A DNA stretch of 64,000 nucleotides, from the NCBI RefSeq assembly GCF_014644415.1, contig NZ_BMKQ01000001.1, forward strand, positions 2,295,556 through 2,359,555. The letters are read 5' to 3'. Numbering within the stretch: the first letter of the stretch is position 1; every line of letters starts with the position of its first letter. The notes beneath the pieces were generated by a model. It made no database searches. It was given only the letters and a program-made list of their open reading frames with translations, and had not been told where the DNA came from. Source of the DNA: Marmoricola endophyticus (lineage in GTDB: Bacteria > Actinomycetota > Actinomycetes > Propionibacteriales > Nocardioidaceae). Both the position numbers and the translations under genes were made by a program. Below are positions 24,523-32,258 of the stretch, one piece after another.

Positions 24523-25352
24523 GCGACCCGTTCGAGGAGGTCGCCGCGACCTGGCGGCCCGCGCCCGCGGTGGCCGACGGTGTCGTCGAGGAGTCGGCGG
24601 CCGGCCGGCTGGCGGCGCTGCTCGGGGTGGACCCGCCCGTCGCCGGTGCGCCGCTGCCGCCGCTGTGGCGCGAGGCGCAGCTGCGCGACGCGCCGGCGCT
24701 CGCCGACCTCGGCCCCGACGGCCACCCGCTCGGCGGCGCGCTGCTGCCGCCGCTGGCCGACCGGCGGCGGATGTTCGGCGGGGGGACCGTCGAGGTCGTG
24801 GCTCCGCTGCGGGTCGGGGAGCACGCCTCGCGGCGCAGCGAGGTCGCCGACGTACGCGTGCGCGACGGCCGGTCGGGCCGGCTGCTGCTGGTCACCGAGG
24901 AGCACACCTGGAGCGTCGGGGGCGAGGAGCGGATCCGCGAGCGCCGTGACGTGGTCTACCGCCGCGCGGAGGACGTCGGCGCAGGTGCGGCCGGCCCCGG
25001 CGGCGACCGGCCCGAGGGCTGGTCCACGACGCCGGACGAGCGGCTGCTGTTCGCGTACAGCGCGCTGACGTACAACCTGCACCGGATCCACTACGACGCG
25101 CCGTACGCCCGTGACGTCGAGCACCACCCCGCGCTCGTCGTGCACGGCCCGCTGCTCGCGCTGTGGTGCGCCGAGCGCGCCCGTACGGTCCTGGGGCGCG
25201 CGCCGGGCGCGCTGGCGTACCGGCTCACCGCGACGGCATACGTCGGCGACGAGGTGGTCGTCACCGATGCACCCGACGAGGACACCGGCGGCCTGCACCT
25301 CGAGGCCTGGTCGCAGGGTCGTTGCTGCGCCCGGATGGACGTGCGCGGCTGA
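24519..25352 (+). CDS. MaoC-like / FAS1-like acyl-CoA dehydratase
   Basis: A 277-residue double-hotdog protein resembling HTD2/mesaconyl-C4-CoA hydratase (FAS1-like dehydratase domain followed by a MaoC-like half). The C-terminal half has the hydratase pattern FAYSALTYNLHRIHYDAPYA, with the His/Tyr pocket typical of this branch, and LVVHGPLLA. It should hydrate the enoyl-CoA made by the operon's dehydrogenase to a beta-hydroxyacyl-CoA, the substrate for the Ltp2-like enzyme or the CitE-like lyase. It overlaps the upstream gene (GTGA) and ends the operon. Confidence 0.8.
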   Translation: MSDPFEEVAATWRPAPAVADGVVEESAAGRLAALLGVDPPVAGAPLPPLWREAQLRDAPALADLGPDGHPLGGALLPPLADRRRMFGGGTVEVVAPLRVGEHASRRSEVADVRVRDGRSGRLLLVTEEHTWSVGGEERIRERRDVVYRRAEDVGAGAAGPGGDRPEGWSTTPDERLLFAYSALTYNLHRIHYDAPYARDVEHHPALVVHGPLLALWCAERARTVLGRAPGALAYRLTATAYVGDEVVVTDAPDEDTGGLHLEAWSQGRCCARMDVRG

Positions 25353-25359
25353 GGCCGGC

Positions 25360-26595
25360 TCAGCCCACCCAGCGCTCGAACACCGCGGCGATGCCCTGCC
25401 CGCCGCCGATGCACATGGTCTCCAGGCCGTAGCGGACCTCGCGCCGCTCCATCTCGTGGAGCAGGTTGGCGAGGATCCGGCCGCCGGTCGCGCCGATCGG
25501 GTGGCCGAGGGCGATGCCGGAGCCGTTGACGTTGAACCGGTCGTCGGTCTCGGCGTCGAGGCCCCACTCGCGCGTGCAGGCGAGGACCTGGGCGGCGAAG
25601 GCCTCGTTGAGCTCGATGAGGTCCATGTCGCCCAGCCCCAGCCCGAGCCGGTCCAGCACCTTGGCACTGGCGCTCACCGGGCCGATGCCCATCCGGCGCG
25701 GGTCGACGCCGGTCGCGGCCCAGCCGAGCATCCGGGCCATCGGGCGCAGGCCGAGACGCTCCGCCTCGGCGGGCGTGGTGACGATGCAGACCGAGGCGCC
25801 GTCGTTCTGCCCCGAGGCGTTCCCGGCGGTCACCGTCGCCTCGGGGTCGGCCTTGGCGCGGATCGGCCGGAGCCGGGCCATCGAGTCCATCGAGGCGTCC
25901 GGGCGCGGGTGCTCGTCGCGGGTCACGACCGTCTCCGGGGCCTTCCGGGTCGCGGGCAGCGTCATCGGCACGGTCTCGGCGTCGAAGTGGCCGGCCTCCA
26001 TCGCGGCGACGGCGCGCTGGTGCGAGCGCACGGCGTACGCGTCCTGCTCCTCGCGGGGGATCGCGTACTCCCGGCGCAGGTTCTCGGCGGTCTCGATCAT
26101 CCCGCCCTCGACGGGGAACCGCCGACCGCCCGAGCTGACCCGGGGTCGCGAGAGCCGGTCGACGAGGTTCACACCGTCGCGCTTGACGCCCCAGCGCAGC
26201 GCGGGTGCGTAGAACTCCGCCTGCGACATGCTCTCGGCGCCGCCCGCGAGGACCAGGTCGCTGACCCCGGTCTGCACCTGCATCGCGGCGTACGCGACGG
26301 CCTGCAGGCCCGAGCCGCAGCGACGGTCCAGCTGCAGACCGGGCACGTCGACGTCGAGGCCGGCGTCCAGGGCGGCGACGCGGCCGATCGCGGCGGCCTC
26401 CCCGTTCGCGTACCCCTGCCCGAAGAGGACGTCGTCGACATCACCGGAGGCCAGGCCGGTGCGCTCGACCAGCCCGCGGACCACGGCGGAGGCGAGATCG
26501 GCGACCGGGACGTCGCGGTACATCCCGCCGTAGCGGCCGACCGGGATCCGGACGGGGGAGCAGATGACGGCGTCGGGCAGGGACGGTGACGACAC
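25360..26595 (-). CDS. Acetyl-CoA acyltransferase (thiolase)
   Basis: A 411-residue classical thiolase with all three catalytic motifs: Cys in LDRRCGSGLQA, His in GHPIGATGG and Cys in CIGGGQG, with NEAFAAQV. It cleaves a 3-ketoacyl-CoA with CoA. It is the last gene of a minus-strand operon behind an acyl-CoA synthetase (33-nt gap) and an MFS transporter, which share a TetR operator. It is tail-to-tail with the GntR-controlled operon (7-nt gap), so it could serve either. The GTG start has GGAGG about 12 nt upstream. Confidence 0.92.
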   Translation of the reverse strand: MSSPSLPDAVICSPVRIPVGRYGGMYRDVPVADLASAVVRGLVERTGLASGDVDDVLFGQGYANGEAAAIGRVAALDAGLDVDVPGLQLDRRCGSGLQAVAYAAMQVQTGVSDLVLAGGAESMSQAEFYAPALRWGVKRDGVNLVDRLSRPRVSSGGRRFPVEGGMIETAENLRREYAIPREEQDAYAVRSHQRAVAAMEAGHFDAETVPMTLPATRKAPETVVTRDEHPRPDASMDSMARLRPIRAKADPEATVTAGNASGQNDGASVCIVTTPAEAERLGLRPMARMLGWAATGVDPRRMGIGPVSASAKVLDRLGLGLGDMDLIELNEAFAAQVLACTREWGLDAETDDRFNVNGSGIALGHPIGATGGRILANLLHEMERREVRYGLETMCIGGGQGIAAVFERWVG

Positions 26596-26628
26596 GGGAC
26601 GGGCCTCCGGCGGAGTGTGGGGTACGGG

Positions 26629-28302
26629 TCAGCGAGGGGCGAGCAGCTCGCCGGCGCGCTCGCGGAGCACGCCGGCCTTGATCTTGCTGCCGTTGGTCCC
26701 CGACGTCACGGGCATCTCGTCGATGACCACGACGCGCTCGGGCACCTTGAACGGTGCCAGCTCGGCCTTGCACGCGGCCCGCAGCGCCTCGGGGTCGACG
26801 TCGCGGCCCTCGGCGGCGGTCACGAACGCGACCGCGACGTCGCGGCCCTCGACCTGGGCGCCGACCACCTTGACCATGCCCACGCTCGGGTCCTCGATGA
26901 GGAAGTGCTCGATCTCGGCGGGCTGGACGAGGAAGCCGCGCAGCCGCATCGCGTCGCCGGCACGTCCCTCGTAGGTGAAGGTCCGCCCGTCGGCGTCGAC
27001 CGAGCCGAGGTCGCCGGAGTCGAACCAGCCGTCGACCAGCGGGGGCGGGACCTGCTCGGCGCCGCGCAGGTACGCGTCCACGACGTTGTAGCCGCGGAAC
27101 TGGAGCAGGCCGACCTCGCCCGGCGCGAGCGGCTCGCCGCCGACCGGGTCCACGGTTCGGACGCCGAGGTCCGCCGACACCAGTCGTCCGCCGCCGAGGT
27201 GCCGGGTCGTGGGGTCGGCGTCGGCGTCGCGGATGCTGACCAGGGAGAACACCTCCGAGGAGCCGTACACGCCGCGCATGCTGGCGCCCGAGCACTCCTG
27301 CAGCCAGCCGTTCAGCTGCTCGACCCGGCCGATGAAGCTGGCCTCCGCGGCCACCCGCCACGCAGGGAGCGCGGGGCGCTCGGCCTCCCAGCCCGTCGCG
27401 AGGCCGAGGTAGAAGTCGTCGCCGCCGGCCGTGTGGGTCACGCCGTGCTCGGCCATCAGCGCGATCGTGCCGGCGCCGTCGAAGACCGGCACCAGCAGGG
27501 TGCTGGCGCCGGCGAGCAGCGCCGAGACGGCGGGGACGTAGCTGAACACCCCGGTCATCGGCAACGCCGCGCACATGACGTCACCGACGCCGAGCCCGGT
27601 CGCCGCGGCGACCTCCTCCGCGTGCCGGGCGATGCCCCGCTGCGCGTGGGCCGCGAGCTTGGGCAGGCCGGTGGAGCCCGACGTGGTGAACGTCATCGCC
27701 AGGTCCTCGGGCGTCCCGACCGGATCCGGGAGGTCGCCCACGGCCGGTTCGTCGGCCCACCAGGCGCCGGCGCCGGCGTCGAACGCCGCCAGGTCCTCGG
27801 CCCCGCGAGCGGGAGCCGGGACGCCGGTCGGCCGGGTCAGGTCCATCACCGCGACCTGCGGTGCGACCCAGTCCGCGCCGACCGCCTGCGCCGCCCGGTC
27901 CACGGCGGAGTGCAGGAGGTCGGTCAGCGCCAGGCCGACCAGCGACCGCGGCATCACGACGAGCACCGGTCGGGCCGTCTCGAGCACGTGACCGACCTCG
28001 GGTGCCCGGTAGCGGGTGTTGGTCCCGACCAGCCCGGCGCCGGTCGCGGCCACCGCCACCTGCCAGACCAGCAGCTCGCGCCGGTTCTCCCCCCAGTACG
28101 CCACCCGGTCGCCCCGCCCGACCCCGTGGGCGGCCAGCCGCCGGCGTACGTCGGCCACCTCGGCGGCGAGCTCGGCGTACGTCGTGCGCACCGGGGTGCC
28201 GGCCACCGACTCGATGGTGGCGACGACGTCGGGGTGGCGCGCCGCGGTGGCGGCGAACCGGTCGTGCAGGGTGAGCGGGGACTGGCCGGGCTGGTCGAGC
28301 AC
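26629..28302 (-). CDS. AMP-dependent acyl-CoA synthetase/ligase
   Basis: A 557-residue ANL-superfamily ligase that activates a carboxylic acid with ATP and CoA. Motifs are the P-loop TFTTSGSTGLPK, the A5-like GVYGSSE, the hinge and adenylate site WFDSGDLG and the catalytic Lys near the end (GTNGSKIKAGVLRER). N-terminal and C-terminal domains are complete. The acid-binding pocket (GVFSYVPAVSALLAG) does not clearly point to fatty or aromatic acids. It lies 36 nt after the MFS transporter gene, so import and activation of the same acid is a natural reading. Confidence 0.88.
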   Translation of the reverse strand: MLDQPGQSPLTLHDRFAATAARHPDVVATIESVAGTPVRTTYAELAAEVADVRRRLAAHGVGRGDRVAYWGENRRELLVWQVAVAATGAGLVGTNTRYRAPEVGHVLETARPVLVVMPRSLVGLALTDLLHSAVDRAAQAVGADWVAPQVAVMDLTRPTGVPAPARGAEDLAAFDAGAGAWWADEPAVGDLPDPVGTPEDLAMTFTTSGSTGLPKLAAHAQRGIARHAEEVAAATGLGVGDVMCAALPMTGVFSYVPAVSALLAGASTLLVPVFDGAGTIALMAEHGVTHTAGGDDFYLGLATGWEAERPALPAWRVAAEASFIGRVEQLNGWLQECSGASMRGVYGSSEVFSLVSIRDADADPTTRHLGGGRLVSADLGVRTVDPVGGEPLAPGEVGLLQFRGYNVVDAYLRGAEQVPPPLVDGWFDSGDLGSVDADGRTFTYEGRAGDAMRLRGFLVQPAEIEHFLIEDPSVGMVKVVGAQVEGRDVAVAFVTAAEGRDVDPEALRAACKAELAPFKVPERVVVIDEMPVTSGTNGSKIKAGVLRERAGELLAPR

Positions 28303-28338
28303 GTTCTCGCGGGTCCTCTCGTGAGGGGCTGGTGGCGG

Positions 28339-29721
28339 TCAGCCGACCGGGTCGGGGTCGGGGACCTCGGCGGTGCGGGCGGGGGTGGCGAGGAAGCTGC
28401 GACGGAAGACCTCCTTGATCGAGTAGACCGCGATGAAGGTGAGCACCGCCATCCCGACCAGGTAGAGCGCCACGGACCAGCTGGCGCCGGTGGCGGCCAG
28501 CAGAGCCGTCATGATGATCGGGGCGAGGCCGCCGGCGAGCACGGAGGCCACCTGGTAGCCGAGGCTCGCGCCCGAGAAGCGGACCTCGCTGGGGAACATC
28601 TCGGCGTACAGCGCGGCCTGCGGGCCGTACATCATCGAGTGCACGGTGTACGCGACGACCAGGCCGAGGAAGACCAGCGGGCCGCTGCCGGTCTCGACGA
28701 GCAGGAACATCGGGTAGACCCAGATCGCGATCAGCACCGCGCCGAGCAGGAACAGCCGGCGCCGCCGGATCCGCGGGTTGTCGCTGAGCCGGCCGAAGAG
28801 GGGGACGGTGACCACCTGGGTGATCCCGGCCCCCAGCACGAGGCCGAGCATCTCCCCGCGGGACAGACCGACGATGCGGGTGCCGAAGTCGACCATGCCG
28901 GTGGAGAGCACGTAGAACGCGGCGTTGACGACGAGGAACGCGCCGGCCGCCTGCAGCACCGCGACCGGGTGGTGCCGCAGCACGTCGAGCACCGGCTGCT
29001 TGCGCGGTGCGGGCGTCTCGGCGGCCTCGTCCGCCGCAGCGGCCTGCATCTCCTGGAAGACCGGGGTGTCCTCGATCTGGCGCTGGATGTAGATGCCGAC
29101 GAAGACCACGACCACCCCGGCGAAGAACGGCAGCCGCCAGCCCCACGACTCGAAGGCGCTGTCGGACATCAGGCTGGTCAGCAGGTAGAAGATGCCGGTC
29201 GCGATGGCGGAGCCCGCGACGGCGCCCACCTGCACCATGCTGCCGAAGAACCCGCGGCGCTCGACCGGGGCGTGCTCGGTGAGCAGCAGCGCGGCCCCGC
29301 CCCACTGGGCCCCGACGCCGAGACCCTGGACGCAGCGCAGGGCGATCAGCAGCGTCGGTGCCCAGGCGCCGATGGAGGCGTAGGTGGGCAGGAAGCCGAT
29401 CAGCAGCGTCGCCAGGCCCATCAGGACCATCGCGCCGACGAGGACCGGGCGACGGCCGTACCGGTCCCCGAGCTGGCCCGCGATGATCCCGCCGATCGGA
29501 CGGGCCACGAAGCCGACGGCCAGCGTGCCGAAGGAGGCGATCGTGCCGGCCGAGCTGCTGAACTCGGGGAAGAACAGCTGGCCGAACACCAGCGCCGCGG
29601 CGGTGGTGTAGATGAAGAAGTCGAGCCACTCGGCGACAGAGGCGGCGACGCCGGCGGCGGCGATCTTGGTCATCGGGCGCGGGTCGGCGCCCTGGGGGGC
29701 TGCGGCGCTGGGACGGGACAT
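28339..29721 (-). CDS. MFS transporter, metabolite:H+ symporter (MHS) type
   Basis: A 460-residue protein with 12 hydrophobic segments and MFS signatures: the loop 2-3 motif GQLGDRYGRRPVL and the MHS hallmarks SVAEWLDFFIYTTAA and FPSEVRFSGASLGYQ. MHS carriers take up carboxylates (for example citrate, shikimate, alpha-ketoglutarate or osmolytes) with protons. The start has a perfect AGGAGG ribosome binding site. A TetR palindrome at 29737-29750 is directly upstream. It heads the transporter-ligase-thiolase operon. Confidence 0.9.
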   Translation of the reverse strand: MSRPSAAAPQGADPRPMTKIAAAGVAASVAEWLDFFIYTTAAALVFGQLFFPEFSSSAGTIASFGTLAVGFVARPIGGIIAGQLGDRYGRRPVLVGAMVLMGLATLLIGFLPTYASIGAWAPTLLIALRCVQGLGVGAQWGGAALLLTEHAPVERRGFFGSMVQVGAVAGSAIATGIFYLLTSLMSDSAFESWGWRLPFFAGVVVVFVGIYIQRQIEDTPVFQEMQAAAADEAAETPAPRKQPVLDVLRHHPVAVLQAAGAFLVVNAAFYVLSTGMVDFGTRIVGLSRGEMLGLVLGAGITQVVTVPLFGRLSDNPRIRRRRLFLLGAVLIAIWVYPMFLLVETGSGPLVFLGLVVAYTVHSMMYGPQAALYAEMFPSEVRFSGASLGYQVASVLAGGLAPIIMTALLAATGASWSVALYLVGMAVLTFIAVYSIKEVFRRSFLATPARTAEVPDPDPVG

Positions 29722-29736
29722 CGGTCCTCCTGAGTA

Positions 29737-29750
29737 CGAACGATCGTTCA
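29737..29750. promoter_or_regulatory. TetR operator of the MFS-ligase-thiolase operon
   Basis: The sequence CGAACGATCGTTCA contains the 12-nt perfect palindrome GAACGATCGTTC (29738-29749). The same palindrome is found 720 nt away at 30457-30470, in front of the divergent gene set, with a TetR gene between them. Confidence 0.8.
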
Positions 29751-29812
29751 GGAACCTAGGGCGTGACGTGCACCACGTCAAGCGGTTCGGCCGGACGTGG
29801 TGCGCGGAGGGC

Positions 29813-30409
29813 TCAGCCCGCCTCGACGAGCGCGAGCGCGAACCCGGCGTGCCGGCGGGCGACCTCCGTCGCGGAGAGCGCGCCCTCGGGCTGGAACCAG
29901 GCGGTGATGTTGGAGACCATCGTGAGCAGGCTGCGGCTGACGTCGGCGGGGTACGGCGTGGCGAACGCGCCCCGGCGCACGCCGTCCTCGATGAGGTCGT
30001 CGACCAGACGCTGCATCCGGTCGCGCAGCTCGACCACCTCCGTGCGGTGCGGCCGGCTGAGGTAGCGGAACTCGGTGTTGCTGAGCACCAGCTCGTCGCG
30101 GTGCTCGATGACGTAGCGGGCGTAGGCCTCGACCGCTGCACGGAGCCGCTCGGCCGGGTCCTCGCCGGCGCCATCGAGGGCCTCGAGGACCTGGGCGTAC
30201 TGGGCCTCGCTGGCCCGGCGCAGCAGCTGGGCGAGCAGCTCGTCCTTCGAGGCGACGTAGTTGTAGACGTTGGACAGGCTGGTGCCGGCGCGGTCGGCGA
30301 TGAACCGGATCGACGCGCCGTGGTAGCCGCGCTCGCTGAAGCAGCTCAGGGCGGCCTCGCGGATCGCCTGCTCGGTGGCCCTTCCGCGCTGCACCTGGGT
30401 GTCGGTCAC
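29813..30409 (-). CDS. TetR-family regulator of the acid-catabolic module
   Basis: A 198-residue TetR repressor with its helix-turn-helix at about residues 30-50 (SIRFIADRAGTSLSNVYNYVASK) and a FadR/KstR2-like helical effector domain with TEFRYLSRPHR. It lies between the two operators it probably binds. The effector is likely an acyl-CoA of the pathway. The GTG start at 30409 follows a TAGCCT hexamer (30421-30416) by 6 nt, with no ribosome binding site. Confidence 0.88.
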   Translation of the reverse strand: MTDTQVQRGRATEQAIREAALSCFSERGYHGASIRFIADRAGTSLSNVYNYVASKDELLAQLLRRASEAQYAQVLEALDGAGEDPAERLRAAVEAYARYVIEHRDELVLSNTEFRYLSRPHRTEVVELRDRMQRLVDDLIEDGVRRGAFATPYPADVSRSLLTMVSNITAWFQPEGALSATEVARRHAGFALALVEAG

Positions 30410-30442
30410 CAGCGGAGGCTATCGCGGGAGGTGCCGGCGATG

Positions 30443-30470
30443 TAGGGTCGACTGTATGAACGATCGTTCA
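30443..30470 (+). promoter_or_regulatory. Leaderless promoter with TetR operator over the start codon
   Basis: A TAGGGT -10-like hexamer (30443-30448) ends 7 nt before the ATG at 30456. The perfect 14-nt palindrome TGAACGATCGTTCA (30457-30470) overlaps the start codon itself, so a bound TetR would cover the transcription start. Confidence 0.7.
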
Positions 30471-31367
30471 GGCCGCCGTTCAGCGGCGCTCCCCGTCGGC
30501 GAGCCCGAGCCCGGACGCTGGCACCTCGAGGACTTCCGGGTGGGTCAGCGCTGGACCACGCCGGAGCGCGAGATCACCGCCGCGGACATCGCCGCCTTCG
30601 CGACGCTGAGCGGCGACACGCACCCGCTGCACACCGACCCGGACTACGCCGCGACGACGCGCTTCGGCGAGCCGATCGCGCACGGCCCGCTGAGCATCGC
30701 GGTCACGATGGGGCTGCTGCACGAGCTGCGCCTCGTCGACGAGACGGTGGTCGCGCTGCTCGGTACGCAGTGGACGTACCTGGCTCCGCTGCGGGCCGGG
30801 GACGTGGTGCTCGCCGAGGTGACCGTCACCGAGGCGCGACGTTCTCGCCAGGGCACGACGGGGGCCGTCGGGCGCGACATCGAGCTGCGCACGAGCACCG
30901 GGACGGTCGTCGGCCGTGGGGCCCTGCCGGTGATGGTGCGCGCCCGCGAGGCGGACGGCTCCGCGGACGACCCCGCCCGGGCCTTCGGGACGCTCGCCTG
31001 GGGCGAGGCGCTGGCCGACCTGCTCGCGGGCGACGAGGCCTTCGCCGCCGCGACGGCGACCTGGGACGGCAGCATCGGCCTGGTCTGCGACCACGGGCAC
31101 GCCCAGCAGCAGGTCCAGCTGCGGGTCTACCGCGGGCGCGTGCTCGAGGCGGTGCGGCGCACGCCCGGGGGACCGACGTTCAGCCTGCACGCGTCGGCAC
31201 GCACCTGGACCGACCTCGCGCTCGCGCCGGCGGCGGACCTGATCCGCCGCGCGAACCGCGGCGAGGTCACCACCTCGGGCGACGCCTACGAGTACATCCG
31301 GATGACCAAGGCGGTGCACCTGCTGGTCGACGCGGTGCGCGAGCTGGCCGGCAAGGAGGAGCAGTGA
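30456..31367 (+). CDS. MaoC-like hydratase fused to an SCP2-like domain
   Basis: A 303-residue protein. Residues about 20-160 are a hotdog-fold MaoC/(R)-specific enoyl-CoA hydratase domain, with ITAADIAAFATLSGDTHPLHTDPDYA (catalytic Asp/His) and FGEPIAHGPLS. Residues about 190-300 resemble an SCP2 lipid-binding domain (hydrophobic tunnel strands, then TWTDLALAP and RANRGEVTTSGDAYEYI). The hydratase call is firm; the SCP2 call rests on pattern only. A hydratase-SCP2 fusion recalls eukaryotic MFE-2. The ATG is inside a TetR operator and no other start exists nearby, so translation is probably leaderless. Confidence 0.75.
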   Translation: MNDRSGRRSAALPVGEPEPGRWHLEDFRVGQRWTTPEREITAADIAAFATLSGDTHPLHTDPDYAATTRFGEPIAHGPLSIAVTMGLLHELRLVDETVVALLGTQWTYLAPLRAGDVVLAEVTVTEARRSRQGTTGAVGRDIELRTSTGTVVGRGALPVMVRAREADGSADDPARAFGTLAWGEALADLLAGDEAFAAATATWDGSIGLVCDHGHAQQQVQLRVYRGRVLEAVRRTPGGPTFSLHASARTWTDLALAPAADLIRRANRGEVTTSGDAYEYIRMTKAVHLLVDAVRELAGKEEQ

Positions 31368-32191
31368 CCGCGACCCTGACGGGAACCAGCGTGCGGACGG
31401 GGTACGTCGAGCTGCGCGGAGCCCTCGCCTTCGTCGAGGACGTCGGCGAGGGGCCGGTGGTGCTGCTCGTGCACACCGCCGGTCAGTCCGGCGTGCAGTG
31501 GCGGCGTACGACCCCCGACCTGGTCGCCGCGGGCTACCGCGTCGTCGTCCCCGACCTGCCCGGTCACGGCCGCTCCGAGCCGGACCCGGCGGGGCCGGTC
31601 GACGACCTCGGGGAGTACGCCGCGTGGCTGCTGGACCTGCTGGACGAGCTCGGTGTCGACCGGTTCGCCGTCGTCGGCTGCTCGATCGGCGGCAAGATCA
31701 CCCTCGACCTCGCCTGCCGGGCACCCGACCGGATCGACGCCGCCGTGGCGATGGCTGCGGTGGGCGGCCGGCCGGGCCTCTCCGAGGCCGGGCAGCGGCG
31801 CGAGCTGGAGGACTCGGCGTCGCCGAGCCGCGGCGACCGCACCTACCTCGGCACCCTGGCCTCCGTCGGCGGCGCGCTGCCGGAGTCGGAGGCACGGATG
31901 GTCGCCACGATGCACCGCCGCGAGGACCCGGTCGTCTCGACGACCGACCTGGTGGCCTGGAGCCGGCACGACGTGTCCGGCCGGCTGGACCGCGTCACCT
32001 GCCCGCTGCACGTGGTCGCCGGCGCGGAGGACTACTGGATCGACCAGCGCGCGGTCCGGGCGACCGCCGCGGCGGTCCCGCACGCCCGCTGCACGGTCCT
32101 CGACGGTGTCGGCCACTACCCGATGGAGGAGCTGCCGGAGTTCGGGCGGGTCGCCGCGGCGTGGCTGGCGGACCTGCGTACGGACCGCTGA
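31364..32191 (+). CDS. Alpha/beta-fold hydrolase (enol-lactonase/MhpC-like)
   Basis: A 275-residue alpha/beta hydrolase with HTAGQSG for the oxyanion hole, the nucleophile elbow GCSIGGK, catalytic Asp in AGAEDYW and His in GVGHYPMEE. Closest-looking relatives are 3-oxoadipate enol-lactonases and meta-cleavage hydrolases, but substrate assignment is not possible. It overlaps the MaoC-SCP2 gene (GTGA), so it belongs to the TetR-controlled module and may hydrolyse a lactone or thioester intermediate. Confidence 0.85.
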   Translation: MTATLTGTSVRTGYVELRGALAFVEDVGEGPVVLLVHTAGQSGVQWRRTTPDLVAAGYRVVVPDLPGHGRSEPDPAGPVDDLGEYAAWLLDLLDELGVDRFAVVGCSIGGKITLDLACRAPDRIDAAVAMAAVGGRPGLSEAGQRRELEDSASPSRGDRTYLGTLASVGGALPESEARMVATMHRREDPVVSTTDLVAWSRHDVSGRLDRVTCPLHVVAGAEDYWIDQRAVRATAAAVPHARCTVLDGVGHYPMEELPEFGRVAAAWLADLRTDR

Positions 32192-32258
32192 CGGCTGCGC
32201 TGACCGTGAGCGGCGGTGACCCGCGGTCGCTGTCGGCGGCGGCCGCTAGCCTCGCGGC

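Noticed and set aside
26617-29733. A 1038-codon open frame antisense to the acyl-CoA synthetase and MFS genes
   Set aside because: The composition is repetitive His/Asp/Arg/Gly with no recognisable fold, and the opposite strand has clear motifs and ribosome binding sites.
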